From Bacteroidales bacterium (GTDB lineage: Bacteria > Bacteroidota > Bacteroidia > Bacteroidales > VadinHA17), in assembly GCA_016936695.1 (NCBI GenBank), contig JAFGXK010000060.1, positions 1-23,934 on the forward strand: a stretch of 23,934 nucleotides of DNA. The letters run 5' to 3'. The notes beneath the pieces were generated by a model that did no database searches, was not told the DNA's origin, and was given only the letters and a program-made list of their open reading frames with translations. The number at the start of each line of letters is the position of its first letter. Positions within the stretch are counted from its first letter, which is position 1. Shown here one piece after another: positions 1-8,487 of this stretch. The position numbers and the translations under genes were made by a program.

Positions 1-9
1 ATTAAACTG

Positions 10-1854
10 ATGCATAAAAGACTGATTATATATGTAATACTGCTGTCGTGCATCCCGGCACTTGCCTTAGCCCAGGAAGTGACAACAGGGCTTCAGTCGA
101 ACCGGCTGCTTAAAAACAACTCTGCCGGATCCGGAAAAGGAATGGCTGCCGATCCTGTCGAACTCCCTTTTTTCGATGATTTTTCAGGAAGTTCGGTACT
201 CCCCTCTCCGCTTCTTTGGACCGACAATTATGCTTTTATAAACAACACCTATTCCGACAGGCAGATTACCATAGGAATCGCTACCCTCGATGCACTCAAC
301 GAGACCGGAAAACTATATGAAACTGCAGTCCCGGAGGGATTTGAAGCCGACCATCTGACTTCCCAGCCCGTGAATTTGTTGTATCCGGCATCCGACAATA
401 TCTGGCTTAGTTTTTTCTACGAGCCGGGTGGCCTGGGAGATGTTCCTGAACTTTCCGATAGCCTGACGCTCCAGTTCTTTGCCCCTGAAGAAGCAACCTG
501 GCATTCGGTATGGAGATCCGGTGAGCCGGTACAATCTGGATTTAAACCTGTAATAATAAGAATAGACGATCCCAGGTACCTGAAAAACGGATTTCAGTTT
601 CGCTTCGTCAACTGGGCCAGTCTTTCGGATTTTGAGGAGAACTCAATGATTGGAAACTGCGACCACTGGAACATCGATTACGTTCTTCTTGACAGGAACA
701 GGCATGAAGCCGATACTGCCCTTGCCGATGTGGCCTTCAGGAAAGCCCTCAGATCAATTCTTAAAACTCATGAAGCAATGCCCTGGAAACAGTTCCGGCA
801 GGTCTACCTCCAGGAAATGGGAGCCTTCATACCAATTTCCTACAGGAATAACGACATCATAACCAGGAATGTAACAAGAAACTTCGAGATACGTGACATG
901 TATACCAATAACATTTCACATTCCTTTACAGCAGGAGCAACAAACATCGAACCTTTTGCCAGCGTTGATTACAATGCCAGCCTTATATACACCTACAACA
1001 CTGCAAATGAAGATTCGGCACTCTTCAGGATAACCTGCCACCTTAGAACCGATGACTTTGACCCCAAACTCAACGACACCATTAAATATTACCAGGTTTT
1101 CAGTAACTATTTTGCCTACGATGACGGCACTGCTGAAAGCGGATATGGAGTAAACGGTGAGGGATCAAGAAATGCGATGGTAGCATACAGGTTCAAATCT
1201 TACATGGAAGACACTCTCAGGGCCATCAGCATCTGCTTCAACGACAGCTACCTTAACAGCAACGTAAGGGCATTTGACATGATGGTTTGGGACGAGAACA
1301 ACGGACTACCCGGAAATGTGATTTACAGCTTCGATAATGTGATTGTTGAGACTGGCGACGATATCAACGGATTTCATACCTACATCCTGCCCGACGGTGT
1401 TCCGGTCAACGATGTTTTTTATGTGGGATGGAAGCAGAAAACCGAAAACTTCCTCAATGCAGGCTTCGATGTCAATACTCCTCATCAGGGAAGGCAGTTT
1501 TACTGGCTGAACGGGATATGGTACCTGTCGCAAAAGCAGGGCAGTCTGATGATAAGGCCAATTGTAGGAAAACCGGTCAAGACTACATCCTCTGAGGATG
1601 AAATCCCGGCTGATCCAAAAAAATACAGGATGTGGCCAAACCCTGCCGTCGACTTCATCAACCTTGAATGCGATGATATTATGCCCGGACCCTCAACATA
1701 CGTGTCAATCAGCGATCTTTTCGGACGGGAGCTTATCAGAGAGCCATACAGCGAAAGAATTGATATCCTGGAACTCAAACCCGGAATCTTCAACGTGGTT
1801 GTACTCTCCGGGAAAAAACGCGCGGCCTGGTTCAGGCTCGTGATTACAAAGTAA
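10..1854 (+). CDS. Secreted protein with type 9 secretion (T9SS) C-terminal sorting domain
   Basis: A 614-residue exported protein. Residues 1-21 form a Sec signal peptide (basic MHKR, hydrophobic run, cleavage near ALALAQ). Residues about 540-614 look like a T9SS type A sorting domain: MWPNPAVDFINLE near its start, a middle SISDLFGRELIRE strand pair, then LKPGIFNVVVLSG and a basic end. In Bacteroidota this domain directs passage through the outer membrane and attachment to the surface or release. The middle is probably beta-rich; the stretch YFAYDDGTAESGYG (about residues 370-385) is of a kind often seen in T9SS cargo before the sorting domain, but I recognise no enzyme domain or active site. 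The stop is 6 bp before the RluA gene, so the two are probably co-transcribed. The promoter lies outside the window. The export route is well supported; the function is unknown. Confidence 0.85.
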   Translation: MHKRLIIYVILLSCIPALALAQEVTTGLQSNRLLKNNSAGSGKGMAADPVELPFFDDFSGSSVLPSPLLWTDNYAFINNTYSDRQITIGIATLDALNETGKLYETAVPEGFEADHLTSQPVNLLYPASDNIWLSFFYEPGGLGDVPELSDSLTLQFFAPEEATWHSVWRSGEPVQSGFKPVIIRIDDPRYLKNGFQFRFVNWASLSDFEENSMIGNCDHWNIDYVLLDRNRHEADTALADVAFRKALRSILKTHEAMPWKQFRQVYLQEMGAFIPISYRNNDIITRNVTRNFEIRDMYTNNISHSFTAGATNIEPFASVDYNASLIYTYNTANEDSALFRITCHLRTDDFDPKLNDTIKYYQVFSNYFAYDDGTAESGYGVNGEGSRNAMVAYRFKSYMEDTLRAISICFNDSYLNSNVRAFDMMVWDENNGLPGNVIYSFDNVIVETGDDINGFHTYILPDGVPVNDVFYVGWKQKTENFLNAGFDVNTPHQGRQFYWLNGIWYLSQKQGSLMIRPIVGKPVKTTSSEDEIPADPKKYRMWPNPAVDFINLECDDIMPGPSTYVSISDLFGRELIREPYSERIDILELKPGIFNVVVLSGKKRAAWFRLVITK

Positions 1855-1860
1855 TATCCC

Positions 1861-2892
1861 ATGGTTGAAGAAGAATTGACTGACCAGCAGGAACTTTTTG
1901 AACATTACAGGTTCATTTCCGAGCCGGGACAGTCGCTGATGCGTTTAGACAAATTCCTTTCCACCAGGATCGAGAAGACATCAAGGACCAGGATCAAGAA
2001 TGCTGCCAATGCCGGCAATATTCTTGTCAACAACAAACCGGTAAAACCAAATTACAGGGTTAAACCCAACGATATAGTACAGGTTGTGCTTCCAAACCCT
2101 CCCAGGGAGATAGAGCTGATACCTGAAAACATCCCTCTCAATATTATTTATGAAGATGATGATGTCGTGGTCGTGAATAAGGATCCCGGGATGGTTGTTC
2201 ATCCGGCCTACGGCAACTATACCGGGACGCTCGTGAATGCCCTGATGTACCATTTCAGGGATATACCCATGTTTCAGTCGGGAGAGCTTCGTCCCGGACT
2301 CGTACACCGTATTGACAAGAATACATCGGGAATATTGGTTATTGCCAAGAACGAACTGGCTCTCAACAAATTGTCAAGACAGTTTTACGAAAGAACCACA
2401 GGCAGGAAATATGTGGCCCTTGTATGGGGTACTCCCGATCCGTCTGAAGGAACCATAACGGGCCATGTAGGCCGTAATATCCGCGACAGGAAAATCATGC
2501 AGGTATTTCCCGACGGCAGTCAGGGCAAACCGGCCATCACTCACTACAGTCTGATTGAGAATTTCGGATATGTATCGCTTGTGGAATGCAGACTCGAAAC
2601 CGGACGCACACATCAGATAAGGGTTCATTTCAGCCATATCAAACACCCACTTTTTAATGATGTGGAATATGGCGGGGAAAAGATACTCAGGGGTACGACC
2701 TTTGCCAAATATCAGCAATTTATCAGGAACTGCTTCACCATCCTGCCCCGGCAGGCATTGCATGCAAAATCGCTTTCATTCGATCACCCGGTTACGGGAA
2801 AAAGGCTATTCTTCGACTCGGAACTACCGGACGATATGAAACAGGTTATAGAAAAGTGGAGAAATTATACATCAGGAAGAGAAAAATTCTAA
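1861..2892 (+). CDS. RluA-family 23S rRNA/tRNA pseudouridine synthase
   Basis: A cytosolic enzyme that isomerises uridine to pseudouridine in structured RNA. An S4-type RNA-binding domain lies at about residues 27-90 (RLDKFLSTRI, then ILVNNKPVKPNYRVKPND). The RluA catalytic domain follows: VVVNKDPGMVVHP at about 103-115, the active-site motif LVHRIDKNTSG with catalytic Asp152, and GRTHQIRVHF near the C-terminal third. At 343 residues with S4 plus catalytic domain it resembles RluD, which modifies 23S rRNA helix 69, but the target uridines cannot be read from sequence alone. The ATG at 1861 is 6 bp after the preceding stop and leaves a short acidic N-terminal extension before the S4 domain. 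A heptamer repeat array begins right after the stop. Confidence 0.95.
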   Translation: MVEEELTDQQELFEHYRFISEPGQSLMRLDKFLSTRIEKTSRTRIKNAANAGNILVNNKPVKPNYRVKPNDIVQVVLPNPPREIELIPENIPLNIIYEDDDVVVVNKDPGMVVHPAYGNYTGTLVNALMYHFRDIPMFQSGELRPGLVHRIDKNTSGILVIAKNELALNKLSRQFYERTTGRKYVALVWGTPDPSEGTITGHVGRNIRDRKIMQVFPDGSQGKPAITHYSLIENFGYVSLVECRLETGRTHQIRVHFSHIKHPLFNDVEYGGEKILRGTTFAKYQQFIRNCFTILPRQALHAKSLSFDHPVTGKRLFFDSELPDDMKQVIEKWRNYTSGREKF

Positions 2893-2941
2893 CCTGTCAA
2901 ACAAACCTGAGCCCTGCGCCCTGAACCCTGAGCCCTGCGCC
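2893..2941. repeat. Heptanucleotide repeat array 1 (CCTGMRC units)
   Basis: Five consecutive 7-bp units with no indel lie at 2906-2940: CCTGAGC, CCTGCGC, CCTGAAC, CCTGAGC, CCTGCGC. A diverged copy, CCTGTCA, sits at 2893-2899 directly after the rluA-family stop codon. The array fills the gap between two convergent genes. It has no spacers and no hairpin. The same 7-bp period occurs in two other intergenic arrays in this window with different unit sequences. Confidence 0.8.
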
Positions 2942-2946
2942 AATTC

Positions 2947-3762
2947 TTACCAGCTCCCTCCGGCTCCGCCTCCGCCAAAGCTGCCGCCTCCGAAACCGCC
3001 GAAGCCGCCTCCGCCGCCTTTAAAACCGCCGCCTCCTGAAAAGCCTCCCCAGCTCCCGCTGTGCTTGTTACTGCCTGAATTCATCATCGACATCAGCACC
3101 CAGAGGGGAAGTCCGTTACGGCTTATATGCTTCTGGTTCGATCCGCCGCTGCTCCGCATGAACAGAATTACAATTATTACGATTATGAAAACAATAAGCG
3201 GTACCAGTTCGCTGATGTCGCCGCCCTTCCTGTAATCACCGGCCGTGAATTCCCCGCTTGCCAGCGACATAAGCGTGCTGGTTGCCTTGTCGAGTCCTTT
3301 ATAGTAATTGCCCTGCCTGAATTCAGGAAGTATTTCATAGTCGACTATCTCACCACAGACAATATCTGGGATAGCACCTTCAAGACCATATCCTGTGGTT
3401 ATCTGAACCTGCCCCTGTGAGCTAAAGGTCTTTGGCTTGACAAGAATAAGCACCCCGTTGTCCGAACCCTGACGTCCTATTCCCCACAATTCAGCCAGCC
3501 GCTGTGCATAATCGGCTTTGTCATATCCCATAAGGTCGCTGACAGTAATTATCGATATCTGAGTCGATGTTGTATCATCGAAGGCCACAAGCTTCTGTTC
3601 GAGCGCGTTTATTTCCTGCTGTGTCAGCATTCCTGCAAAATCATTTACAAGCCTTGGCGGAACCTGCGGCTCGGGAAAGTCCTGGCCCGTGACGGATAAC
3701 GAAACAGAGGCCAGGACAATTGCAAAAAGGACAATATAGTTATATAATAGCCTGAACTTCAT
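2947..3762 (-). CDS. TPM-domain (YgcG-like) exported membrane protein with glycine-rich tail
   Basis: A 271-residue envelope protein. A signal peptide ends near SVTGQ (residue 27). The TPM domain follows, starting VNDFAGMLTQQEINALE (about 39-55) and running to about residue 170. A transmembrane segment lies at about 186-205 (LVPLIVFIIVIIVILF). The tail is almost only Gly, Ser and Phe and ends GGSW. This architecture is typical of YgcG/TPM proteins in Bacteroidota. The biochemical role is poorly defined; some TPM proteins are linked to photosystem repair in plants or to phosphatase activity, but neither can be inferred here. The start codon overlaps the stop of the upstream TPM gene as ATGA, indicating translational coupling in a lemA-TPM-TPM operon. 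Confidence 0.9.
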   Translation of the reverse strand: MKFRLLYNYIVLFAIVLASVSLSVTGQDFPEPQVPPRLVNDFAGMLTQQEINALEQKLVAFDDTTSTQISIITVSDLMGYDKADYAQRLAELWGIGRQGSDNGVLILVKPKTFSSQGQVQITTGYGLEGAIPDIVCGEIVDYEILPEFRQGNYYKGLDKATSTLMSLASGEFTAGDYRKGGDISELVPLIVFIIVIIVILFMRSSGGSNQKHISRNGLPLWVLMSMMNSGSNKHSGSWGGFSGGGGFKGGGGGFGGFGGGSFGGGGAGGSW

Positions 3763-4223
3763 TGCTTTTCTGATTGCTCATTGTCTTCAAACGAGATATC
3801 GTCGGGAAGTTCATTCACATCATCCATGCTGTGCGGGAAATGTTCCCGAAGCTGCCGGCCTGCCAACAGAATCCCTTCTATCATTCCCTCGCAATATTTA
3901 CCTTCCCTGAAATTGCTCACCAGAATGTTTTTAATGACATCCCAGAAACCATCGGGAACCTTGCTGTTTATTCCGGCATCGCCTATAACGGCGAACTCCT
4001 TATTCCTGACTGCCAGATAAAAGAGGACTCCGTTTCTGTCTTCTGTCTCATGCATTTTTATATGCCGGAAGACCCATGCAGCCCTGTCGAGAACATTGCC
4101 CGAAAGACTGGTTTCGAGATGAACCCTTATCTCTCCCGAAGTCTCGCCTTCAGCCTCCTTAATGGCATCCCGTATCTGAAGCTGCTTCTCTTTCGTAAAA
4201 AAGGTCGATGCCTTGATATCCAT
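3759..4223 (-). CDS. TPM-domain protein, soluble type
   Basis: With the start at 4223 the product is 154 residues and begins MDIKASTFFTKEKQLQIRDA. The reading frame is open up to 4319, but starting there would overlap lemA by about 80 bp and add a tail that does not resemble a TPM protein, so the internal ATG is preferred. The whole protein is one TPM domain: AIKEAEGETSGEIRVHLE near the N-terminus, VLFYLAVRNKEFAVIGDAGI in the middle, and an acidic C-terminus. There is no signal peptide or membrane segment, so it is probably cytoplasmic or held at the membrane by its partners. It lies 13 bp after lemA and overlaps the next gene as ATGA. Function is unknown; the conserved trio suggests an envelope-associated complex. 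Confidence 0.85.
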   Translation of the reverse strand: MDIKASTFFTKEKQLQIRDAIKEAEGETSGEIRVHLETSLSGNVLDRAAWVFRHIKMHETEDRNGVLFYLAVRNKEFAVIGDAGINSKVPDGFWDVIKNILVSNFREGKYCEGMIEGILLAGRQLREHFPHSMDDVNELPDDISFEDNEQSEKQ

Positions 4224-4236
4224 TTCCCGTACCGGG

Positions 4237-4839
4237 TTAGAATGTAACTTCAGGAGCGATTTCTGCTCCTTCCATCGACTCGAAGTATGGTCTGGCTGTG
4301 AATCCGAACATCCCGGCAATAATATTCTGCGGGAATCTTTTAATATAGGTGTTCATTGACTGGGCAACTTCATTGAATTTCCGGCGCTCGGTTGAAATGC
4401 GGTTCTCGGTACCTTCGAGCTCCACCTGAAGATCCCTGAAATTCTGGGTGGCTTTAAGCTCGGGATAACGTTCCACAACTACCATAAGCCTCGACAGAGC
4501 AGAGCTCAGATCACCCTGCGCAGCCTGGAAATCCTGAAGATTTTCAGCGGTCATGTTTGCCGGATCGACTGTAACCTGAGTGGCTTTTGCCCGTGCCTCA
4601 ATAACCTGTGTGAGAGTCTCCTGCTCGAAGGCCGCTGCTCCCTTGACGGTATTTACAAAGTTCGGTATAAGATCGGCCCTGCGCTGATATTGAGTCTCAA
4701 CATTTCCCCACTGGCCTGTAACTCCTTCCTGGAGGGAAACCATCTGGTTATAAGCCCTGGTACCCCATGAAACAAGACCAAGCACAATAAGTCCGAGAAC
4801 AACTCCAACTATAATCCAAATGATGCAACCTTTTTTCAT
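4237..4839 (-). CDS. lemA: LemA family membrane protein
   Basis: A 200-residue protein anchored by one N-terminal membrane helix (MKKGCIIWIIVGVVLGLIVL), followed by the LemA helical domain: YNQMVSLQEGVTGQWGNVET, then YQRRADLIPNFVNTVKG, and RFPQNIIAGMFGF near the C-terminus. LemA proteins are widespread, and their molecular role is not settled. The frame stays open to a TTG at 4866, but that TTG is part of a perfect -7 promoter box (TACCTTTG, 4864-4871 on the minus strand), so a transcript from this box could not contain it. The ATG at 4839 gives a standard LemA N-terminus with a leader of about 20 nt. First gene of the lemA-TPM-TPM operon. Confidence 0.93.
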   Translation of the reverse strand: MKKGCIIWIIVGVVLGLIVLGLVSWGTRAYNQMVSLQEGVTGQWGNVETQYQRRADLIPNFVNTVKGAAAFEQETLTQVIEARAKATQVTVDPANMTAENLQDFQAAQGDLSSALSRLMVVVERYPELKATQNFRDLQVELEGTENRISTERRKFNEVAQSMNTYIKRFPQNIIAGMFGFTARPYFESMEGAEIAPEVTF

Positions 4840-4863
4840 TTTGTGCGGTTTTAAGAGTTTCAT

Positions 4864-4871
4864 CAAAGGTA
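4864..4871 (-). promoter_or_regulatory. Bacteroidota -7 promoter box for the lemA-TPM operon
   Basis: The minus strand reads TACCTTTG, an exact match to the Bacteroidota sigma-70 -7 consensus TAnnTTTG, 24 bp upstream of the lemA ATG at 4839. The expected transcript start lies around 4857-4860, giving a leader of about 20 nt. No clear -33 TTG is seen at the usual spacing, so the call rests on the -7 box and its position. Confidence 0.55.
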
Positions 4872-4977
4872 AATAATTCCTAATAATCTAAACAGAAAAT
4901 TATTGTTACCAAAACATTAGCGTTACCGCCTGAAATGAGTACATTAATTTCTAATTTTACCGCCAAACTTTTCTCAT

Positions 4978-5946
4978 ATGAGAACAATCGCAATAGTAGC
5001 CGGAGGAGATTCATCCGAATATGACATTTCAGTAAAGAGCGCCAGTGAGGTGTTAAGTCTGATCTCAGAGAAATACAAAGCTTATCTGATCATGATAAGA
5101 GGTACGGCCTGGTACTGGGAAGATCCGAAGGGAAGACGCTTCAACATCGATAAGAATGATTTTACACTTAAAACCGACGATCAGAAAATCAGGTTTGATG
5201 CCGTTTTCGTAGCCATTCACGGGACCCCCGGCGAAAACGGACTTCTCCAGGGCTATCTCGATATGATGAAAATCCCCTATACCAGTTGCAGCGCATTCTG
5301 TTCAGCACTCACCTTCAACAAACAGGCATGCAAGCTCTACCTTAAGGAGTATGGCATACCTATGGCCCGAAACATTCTCTTCCGCCGAGAAAATATGCCA
5401 GACACCGACTCAATAATTTCAAAAACAGGTCTTCCGTGCTTTGTTAAGCCCAACGAAAGCGGATCAAGCTTCGGGGTATCAAAGGTAAAGACCAGGGAAG
5501 AGCTGCCTGCAGCCATTGAAGCGGCATTCACGGAGAGCGCTGAGGTAATGGTCGAATCATTCATGAAAGGAAGAGAAGTCGCCTGCGGTGTGGTAAGGGC
5601 AAACGGGAAGGGGATTGTCCTGCCGGTCACTGAGATCATTAGCAGTAATGAATTCTTTGACTATGAGGCAAAATACACACCCGGAAAATCGCAGGAGATA
5701 ACACCTGCGGATATGCCCGATGATCTTATTAACAGGATACAGGTTCTCAGTTCAAGGGTATACGAAATACTTGGATGCAAAGGCATCGTAAGGGTTGATT
5801 TCATAGTGGTCGGGGACAATCCCTTTTTCCTCGAGATCAACACCGTACCGGGCATGACCATGGAGAGCATCATCCCCAGGCAGGCAAATGCTGCAGGCAT
5901 CGGCCTTGAAGACCTTTACACAATGGTAATAGAAGACCTCTTCTGA
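4978..5946 (+). CDS. ddl: D-alanine--D-alanine ligase
   Basis: A cytosolic ATP-grasp ligase that joins two D-alanines for the peptidoglycan pentapeptide precursor. Visible features: N-terminal IAIVAGGDSSEYDISVKSA (residues 4-22), HGTPGENG at 81-88, the ATP-grasp lysine in CFVKPNESGSSFGVSKV (about 154-170), the omega-loop FDYEAKY at 227-233, and the C-terminal metal-binding EINTVPGMT. The Tyr of the YEAKY loop is the residue that favours D-Ala as second substrate; D-lactate ligases of the VanA type differ here, so vancomycin-resistance specificity is not suggested. Length 322 is normal. It stands alone between divergent lemA and convergent oxidoreductase genes; no exact promoter box was found in the 138 bp between the two start codons. 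Confidence 0.96.
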   Translation: MRTIAIVAGGDSSEYDISVKSASEVLSLISEKYKAYLIMIRGTAWYWEDPKGRRFNIDKNDFTLKTDDQKIRFDAVFVAIHGTPGENGLLQGYLDMMKIPYTSCSAFCSALTFNKQACKLYLKEYGIPMARNILFRRENMPDTDSIISKTGLPCFVKPNESGSSFGVSKVKTREELPAAIEAAFTESAEVMVESFMKGREVACGVVRANGKGIVLPVTEIISSNEFFDYEAKYTPGKSQEITPADMPDDLINRIQVLSSRVYEILGCKGIVRVDFIVVGDNPFFLEINTVPGMTMESIIPRQANAAGIGLEDLYTMVIEDLF

Positions 5947-5958
5947 TATTCTTAAAGC

Positions 5959-7356
5959 CTATTCCTTTGCCAGCTTCAGCGCCGAGGTGGTTGTATAATA
6001 TTTTGTAATCATTCCCGGAACCTCCCACTCAGGCAGTTTGCCTTCTTCCATGTATTCAAGAAATTTCTGGGTTACCTGTCCGAAGTGCTCCTCGTGCGAA
6101 ACCCTGTACTTATTGGGAATGAAGATCTTCAGTGCCTTGTTTCCATAGTTCTCTGCCATCAGACTGTCGTATGGAAGTTGAACCAGTGCTGCCTTAAGCT
6201 TTTCATTGAGCTCCGGAAGGGATGATCCCTTTATGTTTTCAATATACAATGTCGGAACAAACTTCTCATCTGCACCCTGACGAATGACAAGGTCGCATTT
6301 GGTGCCGCGCATCACCGAAAAGTGAGTATCCCCTCCCCCCGGCGGCGGCATGAAGTCCCATGTAACCGATACTTTGGCCCATATCCCCTTCAGTTGGTAA
6401 ATCATCTCGCCGTTGGAATAAACATGAAGTTTCCCGTCCCTGATATCCTTGCTCAGGTACTCAGGGAAATCGTCAAAGCCTGTCACTCCCCTGAATTCTT
6501 CCTTCGAGATTATTGTCGGCCATCTTCTTGCAGAGGAAAGCTCTACATCGGAAGGATCGAGGATCTGTTCCGGAAAACATTCCCACTGAATAAGGTCGAC
6601 AAGATGGGTTGTAACATCAACTATCCCCTCACCCTGCTGTTCGACGTCGAAAAACCATGACGGACGCTGGAGCGGAGAGCCCGATACTATTTTTGAAAAA
6701 TGATGAACACTGACCTTTGATACAGCAGGATCACTGGCTGACCCCGGAACCAGGGTCCCAAAAATTTCCTCATTCTGCGAAAGAAGTTTCTGGAGTAGAG
6801 TGGTGACCTCAAACCTTTCAGTCATGATGTCATAAAGAAGGACCCCTTTTTCAGCAGCAGATGCAAATGCGGCTTGCAAACCCGGCCAGTCTTCGGGAGA
6901 AATTATCATGGGCTTGTCGGCCAGCACATTCAGTCCCGCATTAATAGATGCTGTAATATAGCTGGCCTTTTTTTTGTTGTTGCCCGACAGGACTACCACA
7001 TTACCTGCCTTTTCCTCCAGCATCTTTTCGAAAAAATCGCTTCCCCTGTAGACTATCTCATTCCATTTTGTGGGATCATTGGCTCTGGCATTATATGATG
7101 CAATTCTTCCAAGGTGCTGTTCCACATCCGGTCCTTCGGGAGCATAAACCCTGACGTCGGGAGAAACCTGCGGATAAGTTGTCTTCTGCACCAGGGCGGC
7201 ATGAAAATGGCCTGGATCTACTGTCAGCAGCTTTACCTTGTAGCTAATTTCCATTGCATCATCTTTTGTTTCCGTCGTTTGCTTATTGCTTCCTCCTGAT
7301 CCGCATGATGATAATATCACTGCAGAAATCAATAAAATTGTCGTTTTTATGCCCAT
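5959..7356 (-). CDS. Lipoprotein Gfo/Idh/MocA-like oxidoreductase (putative oxidoreductase C-terminal domain type)
   Basis: A 465-residue protein with a lipoprotein signal (ILLISAVILSSC, lipidated Cys18), so probably anchored on the periplasmic face. An acidic sorting motif right after the Cys is absent. The core resembles the Gfo/Idh/MocA fold: a Rossmann-like start KLLTVDPGHFHAALVQK (42-58), VVLSGNNKKKASYITASINA, then ADKPMIISPEDW (146-157), matching the position of the family's EKP motif but reading DKP. The C-terminal half (HHFSKIVSGSPLQRPSWFFD, VDVTTHLVDLIQWECF) resembles a domain described in a Bacteroidota subfamily. The usual GxGxxG dinucleotide loop is not present; DPGHFH replaces it. 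It lies 3 bp after the URO-D-like gene, so the two form an operon. Substrate unknown. Confidence 0.82.
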   Translation of the reverse strand: MGIKTTILLISAVILSSCGSGGSNKQTTETKDDAMEISYKVKLLTVDPGHFHAALVQKTTYPQVSPDVRVYAPEGPDVEQHLGRIASYNARANDPTKWNEIVYRGSDFFEKMLEEKAGNVVVLSGNNKKKASYITASINAGLNVLADKPMIISPEDWPGLQAAFASAAEKGVLLYDIMTERFEVTTLLQKLLSQNEEIFGTLVPGSASDPAVSKVSVHHFSKIVSGSPLQRPSWFFDVEQQGEGIVDVTTHLVDLIQWECFPEQILDPSDVELSSARRWPTIISKEEFRGVTGFDDFPEYLSKDIRDGKLHVYSNGEMIYQLKGIWAKVSVTWDFMPPPGGGDTHFSVMRGTKCDLVIRQGADEKFVPTLYIENIKGSSLPELNEKLKAALVQLPYDSLMAENYGNKALKIFIPNKYRVSHEEHFGQVTQKFLEYMEEGKLPEWEVPGMITKYYTTTSALKLAKE

Positions 7357-7359
7357 ATC

Positions 7360-8400
7360 CTAAGTCTGTTTTATTTCTCTTACTGCTTCAATAAAAGCTT
7401 TAATATTCTGTGTGCTGACATCCTGGGGCATTCCTCCCCCTGCTGACCAGATAATGCGATCGTGATTACTGACTTCCTCCGAGGCCTTTCTGACTGCCTC
7501 CTTTACCTGTTCAGGGGTTCCGGCCGCCAGCACATCCCGCGGAGGTATATTTCCCAGCAGTACCACTTCGTCGCCTGCCAGGCTCCTTATTTCTCCGAGT
7601 GAATGATTGAAGGAGAAATTGAAAACGTTCACATCCATTTCTTTCAGAAATCCGGCGGTTATAAGGCCATCCGCATCATTGTGCAGAAACCTGACCTTTG
7701 CTCCCGTGCATGAAAAAATCCTTTTGAAATAAGGAAGCACAAATTCATTGAATTCCGCCTCGCCAACAAAGCCGATTATATCATCGAGTATCAGAACCCC
7801 ATCAATCGAAGGAAAACTTTCTTTCTGAAACGAAAGCCAGTCGCAGATAAAATCTGTTATTTTTTCAATCAGCCTGTGTGAGCCTTCCGGATCAAGGGCA
7901 AGCGCCATCATAAATTCGGTTGTTCCCATGAGGAAACTGGCTATATTGAGAGGGCCGCGTGCTATTGCAAATCTTACCTGGTGATCTGCTTCAATGATGG
8001 CTGATTGATTGTTTTTCAGCCTGGCAATCATGAAAGGAAGAAGCCCGTCGGTTCTGACATTCGGCTGAGGGAGCCGCTCAACATCAGCAATATCGGTAAA
8101 GATTTTTTCTGCATGGGGCAGGTTGTTCTCGAGAAAGATCAGTCTCGACCCGAAAGCGGACGGCTCAGTACACATGCCGTATTCCGACCAGAAACCGGGC
8201 ATGAACCACACATCAGGAAAGGTTTCTGCTGCCTTTATATTGGCTTGCATCCATTTTTCGTCTGATGCATAATAGTCAAGCGTGGGAATACCATACCAAC
8301 CCGGAAGCCATGGACTGTCAATAATAAATCCCGCCGGCCTGTAACTGAGCTTTTTTCCATTTAACATGGAGAGAAGATCATTCCACGATGAATTTCGCAT
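7360..8400 (-). CDS. Uroporphyrinogen decarboxylase (URO-D) superfamily protein
   Basis: A 346-residue TIM-barrel protein of the URO-D/MtaA superfamily. Family-like parts include VWFMPGFWSEYG (64-75), ARGPLNIASFLMGTTEFMMA (147-166), DGVLILDDIIGFVG (200-213), and LLGNIPPRDVLAAGTPEQVK (281-300). It is probably not HemE: the HemE start with Met-Arg-Gln-Ala-Gly-Arg is replaced by MPGFWSEYG. It also lacks the zinc-thiol ligands of corrinoid methyltransferases such as MtaA: the His-x-Cys position reads HND (240-242), and the late Cys position reads SAGGG (319-323). It has no signal peptide, so it is cytosolic. It precedes the lipoprotein oxidoreductase by 3 bp. The reaction is unknown; a methyl-transfer or decarboxylation role can only be guessed. 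Confidence 0.85.
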   Translation of the reverse strand: MRNSSWNDLLSMLNGKKLSYRPAGFIIDSPWLPGWYGIPTLDYYASDEKWMQANIKAAETFPDVWFMPGFWSEYGMCTEPSAFGSRLIFLENNLPHAEKIFTDIADVERLPQPNVRTDGLLPFMIARLKNNQSAIIEADHQVRFAIARGPLNIASFLMGTTEFMMALALDPEGSHRLIEKITDFICDWLSFQKESFPSIDGVLILDDIIGFVGEAEFNEFVLPYFKRIFSCTGAKVRFLHNDADGLITAGFLKEMDVNVFNFSFNHSLGEIRSLAGDEVVLLGNIPPRDVLAAGTPEQVKEAVRKASEEVSNHDRIIWSAGGGMPQDVSTQNIKAFIEAVREIKQT

Positions 8401-8487
8401 GGGAATTGAGGTTTATCTGTAATACTTCAGACATTAAATTTGAGAATAATTTTCAATACAGCAAAGATTCCACTGAAGGATGTTTTA

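Noticed and set aside
2893..2941. Repeat arrays as CRISPR
   Set aside because: Units are 7 bp with no spacers, and there are no cas genes in the window.
4864..4866. TTG as the lemA start codon
   Set aside because: It is the last part of an exact TACCTTTG promoter box; the ATG at 4839 gives the normal LemA N-terminus.
4978..5946. D-Ala-D-lactate (Van-type) ligase
   Set aside because: The omega loop reads FDYEAKY, the D-Ala-D-Ala type, and no vanH or vanX genes are adjacent.
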